64,000 bases of DNA from an uncultured Paracoccaceae bacterium (lineage in GTDB: Bacteria > Pseudomonadota > Alphaproteobacteria > Rhodobacterales > Rhodobacteraceae), in contig CANNFR010000006.1 of assembly GCA_947503935.1 (NCBI GenBank), forward strand, positions 62,001-126,000, given 5' to 3'. Every line of letters begins with the position of its first letter. The first letter of the stretch is position 1. The notes under the pieces are model-generated. The model did not search any database, had not been told where the DNA came from, and saw nothing but the letters and a program-made list of their open reading frames with translations. Of the stretch, positions 47,915-56,630 are shown piece by piece. A program made the position numbers and the translations under genes.

Positions 47915-48284
47915 TGGTAGTCCCTCCATAGGATCTAGATCACTTCAGTCACACCGTAGCGACGTCTTGTGTCCGGCCATCCTCCGAACTCTTTCGCCTT
48001 GGTATGTCGGCATAAAGCCTTCCAAATCGGGCAGGAATTGGGCGATGAACAGTCTTTTTAAGGTGTTGGCAAGAAAGCTTGAAGATCTTTTAACGAATTG
48101 AAAAATATACACTAAATATCGATTTTCCCGTTTTTGTTGAAAAATTTCGGCGAACATACGCCGTTTAGGCTGTGGATAACTTGCCGCGGTTTGGCTGATT
48201 CTTTCACTTGGCATGGCCAAAAAAGCGCTTTTCTGCAAAAAGGTTAGAAAAAGCCGAACTGGCAGATGAAAAGAGGCAGGTAAT
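47915..48284. other. AT-rich intergenic region between pilin and transglycosylase genes
   Basis: About 370 bases between divergent genes, less GC-rich than anything around it (for example TTGAAAAATATACACTAAAT near 48096). It must hold the pilin promoter on the minus strand and that of the next gene on the plus strand. It contains a perfect DnaA-box nonamer at 48171-48179 (TGTGGATAA). I see no gene or terminator in it. Confidence 0.5.
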
Positions 48285-49145
48285 ATGCGGCACGTAGCCT
48301 TCGTGGCGGCGATTCTGATGGGTTTCGCAACCCATTCAGCGGCTGAGCAGCCCTCGCGCTATCCGGACTTTACATTCAAGCGGGTTTCCCCGACGGCGGA
48401 TGCGCCAGGCCGGCGCATCACAGTGCAGATCGATCCCGAGGAGCAGGCCCGCTATATCGCCGCCCTTCCCAAACCAGGCGATGATCCGCAACCCGAAGCC
48501 GAGGCCGAGATTGCGGCGCTGCCGCCCGTGCCTGCGGACGCAGAGACGGCCTATCCCTGGTTTTGGGATGTCGTGTCACCGTCGCGTGAAAACGCATCGC
48601 CTGCGCGGCTGATCCAGGCCATTTCCGGCCTGACCGATGTGACCAAAGGCACCACGGTACCAGCCCCAAGGTTGCAGAACATGCAAGCGATCGCCGAGGC
48701 CCATGGCACGGAGATTCTCAAAGCCACCATCGGAACACGGGTCTCTCCCGCGCTGGTTCTGGCGGTGATCGGGATCGAAAGCGCGGGACGCCCCGACGCT
48801 GTCAGCCACAAGGGCGCGACAGGCCTGATGCAGCTTATGCCCGCCACGGCAGAGCGGTTCGGGGTGACCGATATCACTCTGGTCTCCGAAAATATTCGCG
48901 GCGGTGTGGCCTATCTCGACTGGCTGATGGGCGAGTTCGACGGCGATCCGATGCTGGTTCTGGCGGGCTACAATGCGGGCGAGGGCGCGGTGCGCAAGCA
49001 TGGCGGCGTGCCGCCTTTCCGCGAGACGCGCGATTACGTGCCCAAGGTGCTGGCGGCCTGGACTGTTGCGCGTGGACTCTGTCTGACGCCGCCTCAGTTC
49101 ATTTCGGACGGATGTGTTTTCAGCATCAACAGCGCCGGTCTCTGA
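48285..49145 (+). CDS. Periplasmic soluble lytic transglycosylase
   Basis: A 286-residue exported SLT-domain enzyme. Signal peptide RHVAFVAAILMGFATHSAAE; a proline-rich spacer to about residue 95; then the catalytic domain with IGIESAG (Glu165), GATGLMQLMPATAERFG, and AGYNAGEGAVRKHGG, the complete family-1 pattern. It cuts the glycan strands of peptidoglycan. Next to the tad locus it may open the wall for pilus assembly, but it is divergently transcribed, so this is inference. AGGCAGG precedes the ATG. Confidence 0.92.
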   Translation: MRHVAFVAAILMGFATHSAAEQPSRYPDFTFKRVSPTADAPGRRITVQIDPEEQARYIAALPKPGDDPQPEAEAEIAALPPVPADAETAYPWFWDVVSPSRENASPARLIQAISGLTDVTKGTTVPAPRLQNMQAIAEAHGTEILKATIGTRVSPALVLAVIGIESAGRPDAVSHKGATGLMQLMPATAERFGVTDITLVSENIRGGVAYLDWLMGEFDGDPMLVLAGYNAGEGAVRKHGGVPPFRETRDYVPKVLAAWTVARGLCLTPPQFISDGCVFSINSAGL

Positions 49146-49150
49146 GCCGT

Positions 49151-49438
49151 CTACGAGAAGACGTCGTCCCATTCCGGGTGGCGTTTTCGCTGTGAGTTCA
49201 CGAACGGGCAGAGCGGCATCACCTTGACCCCTTCGGCCCGTGCGTCCGCCACCAACCGCTCAACCAGAGCGAGACCCGCGCCATCGCCGCGAAAGCTGTC
49301 CGACACCCCGGTATGATCGGCAATGACCAGCTTTGGTGAGGCGATTGAATATGTCAGTTCAGCCTCTTCGCCATCCTTCACTATATAGTAGCGCCCTTTT
49401 GAGCCGTTCACCTCGCGGTTGATCTTGAACTCAGCCAA
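49151..49438 (-). CDS. GNAT-like N-acetyltransferase, YjdJ type
   Basis: A 95-residue acetyltransferase of the short YjdJ/Gcn5-related subgroup: [20 protein letters not shown], then [20 protein letters not shown] (the pyrophosphate loop region R-x-x-G-x-A), and a closing [18 protein letters not shown], the conserved CPF-x-N-x-x-x-x-HPE motif. The substrate is unknown. Its start overlaps the CoA-transferase B stop by eight bases, so it is translated with that operon. Confidence 0.88.
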   Translation of the reverse strand: MAEFKINREVNGSKGRYYIVKDGEEAELTYSIASPKLVIADHTGVSDSFRGDGAGLALVERLVADARAEGVKVMPLCPFVNSQRKRHPEWDDVFS

Positions 49439-50060
49439 CGATCGTGGCCTCGGTCGCGGCGCGCAGCTCGGCCTCGGTCACCCCATCGGCCAGTTCGACG
49501 ATGTGCAACCCTTTATGGTCGACATCCAGAACGCCCAGATTCGTGATGATCCGGTCGACGACCGCCTTGCCGGTCAGCGGCAGGGTGCACTCCCTCAGCA
49601 CCTTGCTGTCGCCGTGCTTTGAGGTGTGGTCCATCACCACAACCACCCGGCCGACGCCCGCCACAAGGTCCATCGCGCCGCCCATGCCCTTGACCAGCTT
49701 GCCGGGGATCATCCAGTTCGCCAGATCGCCCTTCTCGCTCACCTCCATCGCCCCCAGGATCGCCATGGCGATCTTGCCGCCGCGGATCATGCCAAAGCTC
49801 TGGGCGCTGTCGAAATAGCTGGTGCGATTCAACTCGGTGATGGTCTGTTTGCCCGCATTGATCAGATCGGGGTCGACCTCATCCTCGGTGGGGAACGGGC
49901 CCATGCCCAGCATTCCGTTTTCAGATTGCAGCGTCACGTCAACGCCGTCGGGGATGTAGTTCGAGACCAGCGTCGGAATGCCGATGCCCAGGTTCACATA
50001 CATCCCGTCGCGCAACTCCTGCGCCGCGCGCGCGGCCATCTGGTTTCTGTCCCAGGGCAT
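49431..50060 (-). CDS. 3-oxoacid CoA-transferase, subunit B
   Basis: A 209-residue beta subunit of a class I CoA transferase, which moves CoA from succinyl-CoA to acetoacetate (or a related 3-oxoacid). Marks: [18 protein letters not shown], then [14 protein letters not shown] with the catalytic glutamate in SENG, and [20 protein letters not shown]. The partner A subunit gene lies 213 bases upstream with a small gene between. Length is normal. Acetoacetate rather than another acid is the most usual substrate but is inferred. Confidence 0.93.
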   Translation of the reverse strand: MPWDRNQMAARAAQELRDGMYVNLGIGIPTLVSNYIPDGVDVTLQSENGMLGMGPFPTEDEVDPDLINAGKQTITELNRTSYFDSAQSFGMIRGGKIAMAILGAMEVSEKGDLANWMIPGKLVKGMGGAMDLVAGVGRVVVVMDHTSKHGDSKVLRECTLPLTGKAVVDRIITNLGVLDVDHKGLHIVELADGVTEAELRAATEATIVG

Positions 50061-50062
50061 GT

Positions 50063-50263
50063 TTATTCCTCTAGGTCTAGTTTTTCGGCCAGCATTTCGG
50101 CCGCGTCCATCGTGGCCATCGTGTTGGCGATACGCGCGATGACCTCGTGGTGGCCATGGGCGGTTTCGGGGCCGAATACCCTGATAGCTACGCGCTTGGC
50201 GCTGTGCAGATAATCCTCGGCGCGGTTTTCAAGACGCTTCGTGCGCGCGGCTTTGTCTTCCAT
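50063..50263 (-). CDS. Small hypothetical protein inside the CoA-transferase operon
   Basis: A 66-residue soluble, charged, helical protein that I do not recognise ([20 protein letters not shown], then [19 protein letters not shown]). The ATG at 50263 has AAGGGGG seven bases upstream. It sits two bases before the B-subunit start and 10 bases after the A-subunit stop, so it is an operon member. It could be a stability or regulatory partner for the transferase, but nothing in the sequence proves it. Confidence 0.65.
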   Translation of the reverse strand: MEDKAARTKRLENRAEDYLHSAKRVAIRVFGPETAHGHHEVIARIANTMATMDAAEMLAEKLDLEE

Positions 50264-50273
50264 GACTTCCCCC

Positions 50274-50972
50274 TTAGGCGGCGCGCACGGTACGGTTTTC
50301 GATCCGCTTTTCGTGCTCGCCCTGAATAATGTGGTGCACATAAATGCCGGGCGTGTGGATCGCGTCGGGGTCAAGGCTGCCCACTGGCACGATCTCTTCC
50401 ACCTCGGCCACGCAGACCTTGCCGCAGGTCGCGGCGGGCGGGTTAAAATTCCGTGCCGTCTTGCGATAGATAAGATTGCCCTGCGCATCGCCCTTCCAGG
50501 CTTTGACGATGGCCAGATCGGCGACGATGCCGCGTTCCAGTATATAGGTCTCTCCGTCGAATTCCTTGTGGTCCTTGCCCTCGGCGATCACCGTGCCGAC
50601 GCCCGTCTTGGTGTAGAACCCGGGGATGCCTGCACCACCGGCGCGCATCCGCTCGGCCAGAGTGCCCTGCGGGTTGAATTCCAGCTCCAACTCGCCCGAC
50701 AGGTATTGCCGCATGAATTCGGCGTTTTCGCCCACATAGGACGAGATCATCTTTCTCACCTGCCGGGTTTCCAGCAAAAGCCCCAGGCCGAACCCGTCGA
50801 CCCCGGCATTGTTCGAGGCGATGGTCAGGTCCTTGACGCCCGCGTCGCGAATGGCCGCGATCAGAAGCTCAGGAATGCCACAGAGGCCAAAGCCCCCGGC
50901 CGCAATCGACATCCCGTCGAACAGAAGCCCGTCAAGTGCCTCGGCCGCCGTGCCGTGGACCTTTGATTTCAT
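50274..50972 (-). CDS. 3-oxoacid CoA-transferase, subunit A
   Basis: A 232-residue alpha subunit. Family sequence: [20 protein letters not shown] at the start, [35 protein letters not shown] and [20 protein letters not shown] near the end. It forms an alpha2beta2 enzyme with the B subunit of this operon in the cytoplasm. It is the first gene of the operon; the region upstream to the pseudogene (50973-51089) shows no other gene. Confidence 0.93.
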   Translation of the reverse strand: MKSKVHGTAAEALDGLLFDGMSIAAGGFGLCGIPELLIAAIRDAGVKDLTIASNNAGVDGFGLGLLLETRQVRKMISSYVGENAEFMRQYLSGELELEFNPQGTLAERMRAGGAGIPGFYTKTGVGTVIAEGKDHKEFDGETYILERGIVADLAIVKAWKGDAQGNLIYRKTARNFNPPAATCGKVCVAEVEEIVPVGSLDPDAIHTPGIYVHHIIQGEHEKRIENRTVRAA

Positions 50973-51089
50973 CGGTCGTTTCCCCCGCAGTGCTTGTCAA
51001 TCGGTTGTGCCGTCCGGGCGCGGGAGAGTCAATTGGATCAAGGCTCAAACAGCGTCGGCCCCGGCATCGCCAGGGCCGAACTGGCCTAC

Positions 51090-51334
51090 CTAAAAGTAGT
51101 CGGCGCGCATCGATCCGTCATAGCGCTCTGATTTTAGGCAGCAGCGCTTGAAAGCATCGGCCGGATCCGCACGGGCAGGGGTCATTGCGCCCCAGCTTTT
51201 CGGTCAAGACGACCTCGCCGCCGCGAATGGTGCGCAGCCCGCGTTTGACGTGCGTTTCGGAAGGGAAGCCCCGGCGGCGCTTAGAGGTCCGCTCGAAAGG
51301 AAGGGGCTTCTTCGAAATTGCGATCTTTGGTCAT
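51090..51334 (-). pseudogene. SEC-C metal-binding motif protein, disrupted by two frameshifts
   Basis: The ATG at 51334 follows a very good AGAGGAGG, but its frame stops after 17 codons ([16 protein letters not shown]). A second frame then continues the protein ([53 protein letters not shown]), and a third takes up at about 51139 with [20 protein letters not shown]. Joined, they give an ~80-residue protein ending in the SEC-C zinc motif (CPCGSG...KRCC). The two shifts each need one base; sequencing error cannot be excluded. Confidence 0.6.
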
Positions 51335-51416
51335 GACAGCCTCCTCTTGGTTATAGGAAAGCGCCATTGACCACAGGTCATGCGCACCGGTCAAGATGCC
51401 GCTTTCTTGGTCGTCG

Positions 51417-51932
51417 TCATGTGCCTTGCGAGATGTCACGGAAAAACCGGCTTTCCGGGAAGTTCCGGCCAGGGCAGGCGGTCTGCTCGCCCGGTGTCTT
51501 GCCGTGAAGGGTGACATTGTGCCTGCCTATATTATGGTCTGCCATGAGGCGGCGGGTCAGGCCGACCAGAGAGCGATACTGGGCGTCAGCCATCTGCGAG
51601 GTTTCAAAGTTTCCGATCAAGCAAACGCCAATTCCGCGCAGGTTGCGGTCAATGGTGGCGACATGGGCACCCCACAGCGATCGACGCCACCGTTCGGTTT
51701 CCACGACCTTCCCCAGGGGCAGCCCATTTCCGTTGCCGATCACATAATGATAGGGAATCATGTCAACCGGATCGCGGGGCTGGCGTTCTCTGTGGACGCG
51801 GCGCAAAAGCTCGAGGTCGCCTTGCCCGCCGGCTGAATGATGAATGACGATGTAGTGCCAGCGCCGGGGCCACCATATCGCGGCAAGCCCGGCGGACAGT
51901 GCTCCACCTGCCATAAGCGTGCGGCGTTTCAT
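51417..51932 (-). CDS. N-acetylmuramoyl-L-alanine amidase (PGRP/amidase_2 type)
   Basis: A 171-residue exported amidase that cuts the bond between MurNAc and the stem peptide. Twin-arginine-like or Sec N-terminus (KRRTLMAGGALSAGLAAIWW), then the amidase_2 core: YIVIHHSAG with zinc ligand His31, MIPYHYVIGNGNGLPLGK, GIGVCLIGNFE and a late HNVTLHGKTPGEQTACPG, which carries the second histidine and the cysteine ligand. It lies 34 bases after the topA stop, reading in the same direction, and could share its transcript. Confidence 0.9.
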   Translation of the reverse strand: MKRRTLMAGGALSAGLAAIWWPRRWHYIVIHHSAGGQGDLELLRRVHRERQPRDPVDMIPYHYVIGNGNGLPLGKVVETERWRRSLWGAHVATIDRNLRGIGVCLIGNFETSQMADAQYRSLVGLTRRLMADHNIGRHNVTLHGKTPGEQTACPGRNFPESRFFRDISQGT

Positions 51933-51966
51933 TTCAGAAACTCGCAGGCGGGACCCATAGTACGGC

Positions 51967-54648
51967 TCAGGCCGTCTTTTTCGCGGTGTTGGCCGCCGCT
52001 TTCTTCTTCGCAGCGGGCTTCTTCTTGGCGGCCGTTTTGCGCCCCTTGGTGCCCTTGCCGCCCTTCGCGATCTTCTCGGCGATCAGCTCAAGCGCTTGCT
52101 CCAGCGTCACATCCTCGGGCGTGGTTTCCTTCGGGATCGTGGCGTTGATCTTCTGCCACTTCACGTAAGGCCCATAGCGCCCCGGCATGACCTGGATGGG
52201 GCCGCCCTCATCGGGGTGTTCGCCCAGTTCTTTCAGGGGCTCGGCCGCCGCCCGGCCACCGCCGCGGGTGGCCAGTTTTTGCGCCAGAACCTCAACCGCG
52301 CGGTTCATGCCGATGGTGAACACCTCGTCGATGTCAGGCAGGTTCGCATAAAGCCGCCCGTGTTTGACGAAGGGCCCGTAGCGGCCCAGCCCCGCCTCGA
52401 CCATCTCGCCGTCATCGGGATGCGGCCCTACCTCACGCGGCAGGGTCAAAAGGCGCAGGGCCTTTTCCAGATCCATCGCATCAGGCGCCCAGCCCTTGGG
52501 CAGAGAAGACCGTGGCGGTTTCGGCACTTCTTCACTGGCCTCGCCGCGCTGGACGTAAGGCCCGAAGCGGCCGTTTTTCAGCCAGATTTGATCGCCGGCA
52601 TCCTCACCCAGCACCTGATCGGCGCCGCCAGTGCCCGTGTCGCCAGACAGGGGCCGCGTATAGCGGCATTCGGGGTAGTTCGAGCAGCCGATGAATGCGC
52701 CACCCGACCGCGCGGTCTTCAGGTTCAGCCGGCCCGTGCCACAGACCTGACAGACCCGCGGATCGCTGCCATCTTCGCGCGGCGGGTAGAGGTGCGGCGC
52801 CAGAACATCATTGATCTTTTCCAGCACCTCGCCGATGCGCAGATCGGCCGTCTCGGCAATCGCGGCCGAGAAATCGCGCCAGAAGCGGGCCAGAACCTCC
52901 TGATAATCGCGGCTGCCGGCCGAGACATCGTCAAGCTGTTCTTCCAGATCGGCCGTAAAATCATATTCCACATAGCGGTGGAAATAGTTCGACAGGAACG
53001 CCGTCACCAGCCGCCCCTTATCCTCGGGGATCAGGCGGTTCTTGTCCTTGCGGACATATTCGCGATCCTGGATCGTGGTGACGATCGAGGCATAGGTCGA
53101 CGGGCGCCCGATGCCCAGCTCTTCCATCCGCTTGACCAGTGTCGCCTCGGTGTAGCGCGGCGGCGGTTGGGTGAAATGCTGCGCGCCCAGAACGGCGCTG
53201 GCCTCGTCGATCACCGCATTGTCGGCGCGCCGGATGCCGCCTTTCAATTCAGGCTCGATCACCTCGCCTTCGGCGCTGGTGGCCTTGACAAACGCCTCGC
53301 TTTGGGCGCCGTGCGCCAGCTTGGCGGCCTCGCCTGCAGCGATCTGCGGCAGGCGGGCGCTGTCCTCGTCGCCCTCGTCATCGCGGCCTTCCTCGTAGAC
53401 CTTCAGGAACCCCTCGAAGAGCACCACCTGGCCGGTCGCGCGCAGCTCAACCTGACCGTCGGCGCTGGCGATATCGACGGTTGTGCGTTCCAGCCGGGCG
53501 GCGGCCATCTGGCTGGCGATGGTCCGCTTCCAGATCAGGTCATAGAGCTTGCGCTGATCGTCATCGCTGATCTTCAGGCTGGCGGGATCATTCGCCATAT
53601 CGGTGGGCCGAATGCATTCATGCGCTTCTTGCGCGTTCTTGGCCTTGTTTTTGTACATCCGCGGGCTGTCGGGGACGTATTTGTCGCCATAGCGGTCTTT
53701 GATCACCTCGCGCGCCGACATCACCGCCTCGGGTGCCATGTCGATGCCATCGGTCCGCATATAGGTGATGTGGCCCGCCTCATAGAGGCGCTGGGCCGCA
53801 CTCATCGCCTGCTTGGCGCCCATGCCGAATTTGCGGCTGGCCTCCTGTTGCAGGGTCGAGGTCATGAAGGGCGCCGACGGGTTGCGCGAGCCCGGTTTGG
53901 CCTCGACCGACTTGATCGTCAGATCGCGTGAGGCCACGGCGTGGACGGCCAGTTCCGCCGCTTCGGCCGTGCCGATGTCGAACTTGTCGAGCTTCTTGCC
54001 GCCCAGAACCGTGAGGCGGGCGGTGTAATCCTGCCCGCGTGGGGTCGTCAGCCCTGCCGTGACCGACCAATATTCGCGCGGGCGAAACGCTTCGATCTCC
54101 ATCTCGCGCTCAACGATCAGGCGCAGGCAGACCGATTGCACCCGGCCGGCCGATTTGGCGCCGGGCAGCTTGCGCCAAAGGACCGGCGACAGGTTGAAGC
54201 CCACCAGGTAATCCAGCGCGCGGCGGGCGAGGTAGGCCTCAACCAACGCGCTGTCCACCTGCCGCGGGTTCTTCATCGCTTCGGTCACCGCCGCCTTGGT
54301 GATGGCGTTGAAGACGACGCGGCTGACGGGGGTGTCCTTCTTGATCGCCTTGCGGTCGGTCAGCGTCTCCTGCAGGTGCCAGCTGATCGCCTCGCCCTCG
54401 CGATCGGGGTCGGTCGCCAGAATCAGCGCGCCGTCATCCTTCAGCGCGTCGGCGATGGCCTTGACGTGCTTTTTGCTGTCGGCGGCGACCTCCCATTTCA
54501 TGTCGAAATCGTTCTCGGTATCGACCGATCCGTCCTTCGGAGGCAGGTCGCGCACATGGCCGTAAGACGCCAGCACCGTGTAGCCCGGGCCGAGATATTT
54601 GTTGATTGTCTTGGCTTTAGCAGGGGACTCGACGACAACGACCGGCAT
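51967..54648 (-). CDS. topA: DNA topoisomerase I (type IA)
   Basis: An 893-residue enzyme that relaxes negatively supercoiled DNA. TOPRIM residues Glu7 (VVVESPAKAK) and Asp80/Asp82/Glu84 (TDPDREGE); active-site Tyr296 in HITYMRTDG; then a C-terminal zinc-ribbon region (CQVCGTGRLNLKTARSGG, CSNYPECRYTR) and repeats of the GRYGPYVKxxx type. The tail is lysine/alanine-rich (KGRKTAAKKKPAAKKKAAAN). The ATG at 54648 follows GGAAGG; the open frame continuing to 55041 is not part of the protein. Confidence 0.97.
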   Translation of the reverse strand: MPVVVVESPAKAKTINKYLGPGYTVLASYGHVRDLPPKDGSVDTENDFDMKWEVAADSKKHVKAIADALKDDGALILATDPDREGEAISWHLQETLTDRKAIKKDTPVSRVVFNAITKAAVTEAMKNPRQVDSALVEAYLARRALDYLVGFNLSPVLWRKLPGAKSAGRVQSVCLRLIVEREMEIEAFRPREYWSVTAGLTTPRGQDYTARLTVLGGKKLDKFDIGTAEAAELAVHAVASRDLTIKSVEAKPGSRNPSAPFMTSTLQQEASRKFGMGAKQAMSAAQRLYEAGHITYMRTDGIDMAPEAVMSAREVIKDRYGDKYVPDSPRMYKNKAKNAQEAHECIRPTDMANDPASLKISDDDQRKLYDLIWKRTIASQMAAARLERTTVDIASADGQVELRATGQVVLFEGFLKVYEEGRDDEGDEDSARLPQIAAGEAAKLAHGAQSEAFVKATSAEGEVIEPELKGGIRRADNAVIDEASAVLGAQHFTQPPPRYTEATLVKRMEELGIGRPSTYASIVTTIQDREYVRKDKNRLIPEDKGRLVTAFLSNYFHRYVEYDFTADLEEQLDDVSAGSRDYQEVLARFWRDFSAAIAETADLRIGEVLEKINDVLAPHLYPPREDGSDPRVCQVCGTGRLNLKTARSGGAFIGCSNYPECRYTRPLSGDTGTGGADQVLGEDAGDQIWLKNGRFGPYVQRGEASEEVPKPPRSSLPKGWAPDAMDLEKALRLLTLPREVGPHPDDGEMVEAGLGRYGPFVKHGRLYANLPDIDEVFTIGMNRAVEVLAQKLATRGGGRAAAEPLKELGEHPDEGGPIQVMPGRYGPYVKWQKINATIPKETTPEDVTLEQALELIAEKIAKGGKGTKGRKTAAKKKPAAKKKAAANTAKKTA

Positions 54649-54799
54649 GAAAGACCTTCCGGAAAATGGGTGAAGCACAGGCGGCGCAAGATGTGGGGCC
54701 GTGGCGCGGAATGTCAATGCAAGCCTTTTCGCGCAACATCGGCAATTGGCAGAATCGGTGGTCTTTGCCAAGAAGACCTTCCGGTTTTGAAAGGTAACG

Positions 54800-55246
54800 A
54801 TGATGCGGTTTTTTCTGTTTTCTGTAACACTGGCACTGCTGAGCGCCTTCTCTGCGGCCGCCCAAGGGTGGAGCGAACCTGAGCGCGGATCCGCCGAACG
54901 CCGCGCCGTGCTTGATGCGATCCGCCCCATCGCCGCGTGGCATTTGGGCGACCCGGTGGAATTCATCGTCGAAGAGATGCGTGTGACCCGCGATCTGGCC
55001 TTCGCGCAACTGACCGCGCAGCGCCCCGGCGGCGCGGCCATCGATCTGGCCTACACGCCGATGGCCTTTCACGGGATGGTCGATGTGACCGATCGCGACG
55101 GGCCGCGCCTGGATGTTCTCTACAAGCGATCTGGCGGGCAATGGGTGCCTGTGCTGTATGAGATCGGCGCGACCGAGGCCTGGTGGGTCTGGCAGCCCGT
55201 ATGTGAGGATTTCTACGCCGTGATTGCCGATTACTGCGCGCGCTAA
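54800..55246 (+). CDS. Small secreted protein of unknown function
   Basis: A 148-residue exported protein: signal peptide RFFLFSVTLALLSAFSAAAQ, then a compact domain (ERRAVLDAIRPIAAWHLGDP, VEFIVEEMRVTRDLAFAQLT, LDVLYKRSGGQWVPVLYEIG) closing with one Cys pair (PVCEDFY and DYCAR). I do not recognise the family. The ATG at 54800 begins 151 bases from topA, which reads the other way, so they share a divergent promoter region. Confidence 0.65.
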   Translation: MMRFFLFSVTLALLSAFSAAAQGWSEPERGSAERRAVLDAIRPIAAWHLGDPVEFIVEEMRVTRDLAFAQLTAQRPGGAAIDLAYTPMAFHGMVDVTDRDGPRLDVLYKRSGGQWVPVLYEIGATEAWWVWQPVCEDFYAVIADYCAR

Positions 55247-55328
55247 ACAGGCCGGCGCGGTTGATCGGATCTGGCAGGATGCTTTCTGGCGCTCCTGACG
55301 CCCAGGAAGATGCAAAAGGCGCGTTGCC

Positions 55329-56465
55329 TCAGGCACACAGCGCCAGCAACCCGCCAGCCCGGCGTTCGATCATGCCCTCCAGCTCAAGCGTCAGCAATTC
55401 CGCCGCGACTTTCTGCGCGGGCAGGCCGAGGTCGCGGATCAACTGATCCTCGGCCACCGGCGCCTGGCACAGAAGGTCGAGAATCCGTTCGGCGATATCT
55501 GCCGGCGGTGCGGTATTGGCCTGCGGTGCCGGTTCGGGGGCAGTTTCCGGCGGCTTGCGCGCTGTGGGCGGTTCGACGTCGGGCAGGGCGCTGAGGGCGG
55601 CCAGCACGTCCTCGGCACCCCTGACCAGCGTCGCGCCGTCGCGGATCAGCATGTTGCAGCCCGAGGCGCGCGCATCGAAGGGATGGCCCGGCACGGCCAT
55701 GACCTCGCGCCCCTGATCCAGCGCGCAGCGCGCCGTGATCAGGCTGCCTGATTTCGCCGCCGCCTCTACCACCACCACGGCTTGCGACAAGCCCGAGACG
55801 ATGCGGTTGCGGCGCGGGAAGTGGCGTGCGGTCGGTTGCAGCCCCATGGGTTGCTCTGAGATGCGCAAACCGTTTTCCGCGATTCGACCGGCAAGGGTCG
55901 CATTCTCGGGCGGATAGAGCACATCGACACCACCCGCCTGCACGGCGATGGTTCCCGTGGCCAGCGCGACGTCATGGGCGACCGCGTCGATACCGCGCGC
56001 CAGGCCCGAGGCGACGACATTGCCAGCCGCACCAAGGCCTTTGGCCAGGGCCTTGGTCATCCGCAAACCCAGGCTGGACGCGTTGCGCGCGCCCACCAGC
56101 GCGATGGTGGGGCGGTTCAGAAGATCGGTATCGCCCAAAGCCCAGAGCAGGGGCGGTGGATCGGCGATTTCCATCAATGTCAGCGGATAGCAGGCGTCGC
56201 CAAAGCACACCAGCCGCGCGCCTGCCTTGCGGCCGGCGGCAAGCTCGGCCTCGGCCACGCCGGCCGGGCAGGGCTGATAGTCTTTCGCGCCCGAAGCGGC
56301 GGCAATGTCAGGCAATGCCTCAAGGGCTGCGCGCGCCGATCCGTGCTCGGCCATCAGCCGGAAGAACGTTGCAATGCCAACGCGGGGGGATCGGATCAGA
56401 CGGAGCCAGCGAAGGGCATCTTCTTCCGTGGTGGGTGGTGCGAGGGGGGGTGGGGAAGAAAACAT
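55329..56465 (-). CDS. dprA: DNA processing protein DprA
   Basis: A 378-residue DprA/Smf protein, which loads RecA on incoming single-stranded DNA during transformation. N-terminal SAM-like domain (DALRWLRLIRSPRVGIATFF), the Rossmann core with IALVGARNASSLGLRMTKAL, VASGLARGIDAVAHDVAL, LYPPEN and SEQPMGLQPTARHFPRRNRI, and a C-terminal winged-helix (IAERILDLLCQAPVAEDQLI, GMIERRAGGLLALC). The ATG at 56465 was preferred; a GTG at 56495 is possible. The gene is complete. Confidence 0.94.
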   Translation of the reverse strand: MFSSPPPLAPPTTEEDALRWLRLIRSPRVGIATFFRLMAEHGSARAALEALPDIAAASGAKDYQPCPAGVAEAELAAGRKAGARLVCFGDACYPLTLMEIADPPPLLWALGDTDLLNRPTIALVGARNASSLGLRMTKALAKGLGAAGNVVASGLARGIDAVAHDVALATGTIAVQAGGVDVLYPPENATLAGRIAENGLRISEQPMGLQPTARHFPRRNRIVSGLSQAVVVVEAAAKSGSLITARCALDQGREVMAVPGHPFDARASGCNMLIRDGATLVRGAEDVLAALSALPDVEPPTARKPPETAPEPAPQANTAPPADIAERILDLLCQAPVAEDQLIRDLGLPAQKVAAELLTLELEGMIERRAGGLLALCA

Positions 56466-56584
56466 TCCGGTGTCCCGCCTGCTCCGTCTGATCACAGGGG
56501 AATCTCTAGCACCGATATCCTTAACACGACGTAAACGATGTTCTGGGTTTCGAAAAACTTTTCACCGAAGGCGCGTGGGGACGG

Positions 56585-56610
56585 CATGGCCCTTAAAACA
56601 GGGCCATGCA
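56585..56610. repeat. Perfect ten-base hairpin between dprA and the PstS-OmpA gene
   Basis: GCATGGCCCT, TAAAAC loop, AGGGCCATGC, just 21 bases beyond the PstS-OmpA stop. It has no U-tract on the minus strand, so termination would be weak or Rho-aided. Confidence 0.5.
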
Positions 56611-56630
56611 AAGTTTTGTAAAGCGCGGCG

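Noticed and set aside
46226-48179. DnaA boxes read as a replication origin
   Set aside because: Only two isolated boxes nearly 2 kb apart, with no cluster, AT-rich unwinding element or dnaA/repA gene nearby.
54649-55041. N-terminal extension of the topA frame
   Set aside because: Topoisomerase I starts at the VVVESPAKAK motif with a GGAAGG ribosome site; the extension is unlike any domain and runs antisense over the small secreted protein gene.
56585-56610. Hairpin as an intrinsic terminator of the PstS-OmpA gene
   Set aside because: The stem is perfect but no U-tract follows on the minus strand, so it is listed as a repeat only.
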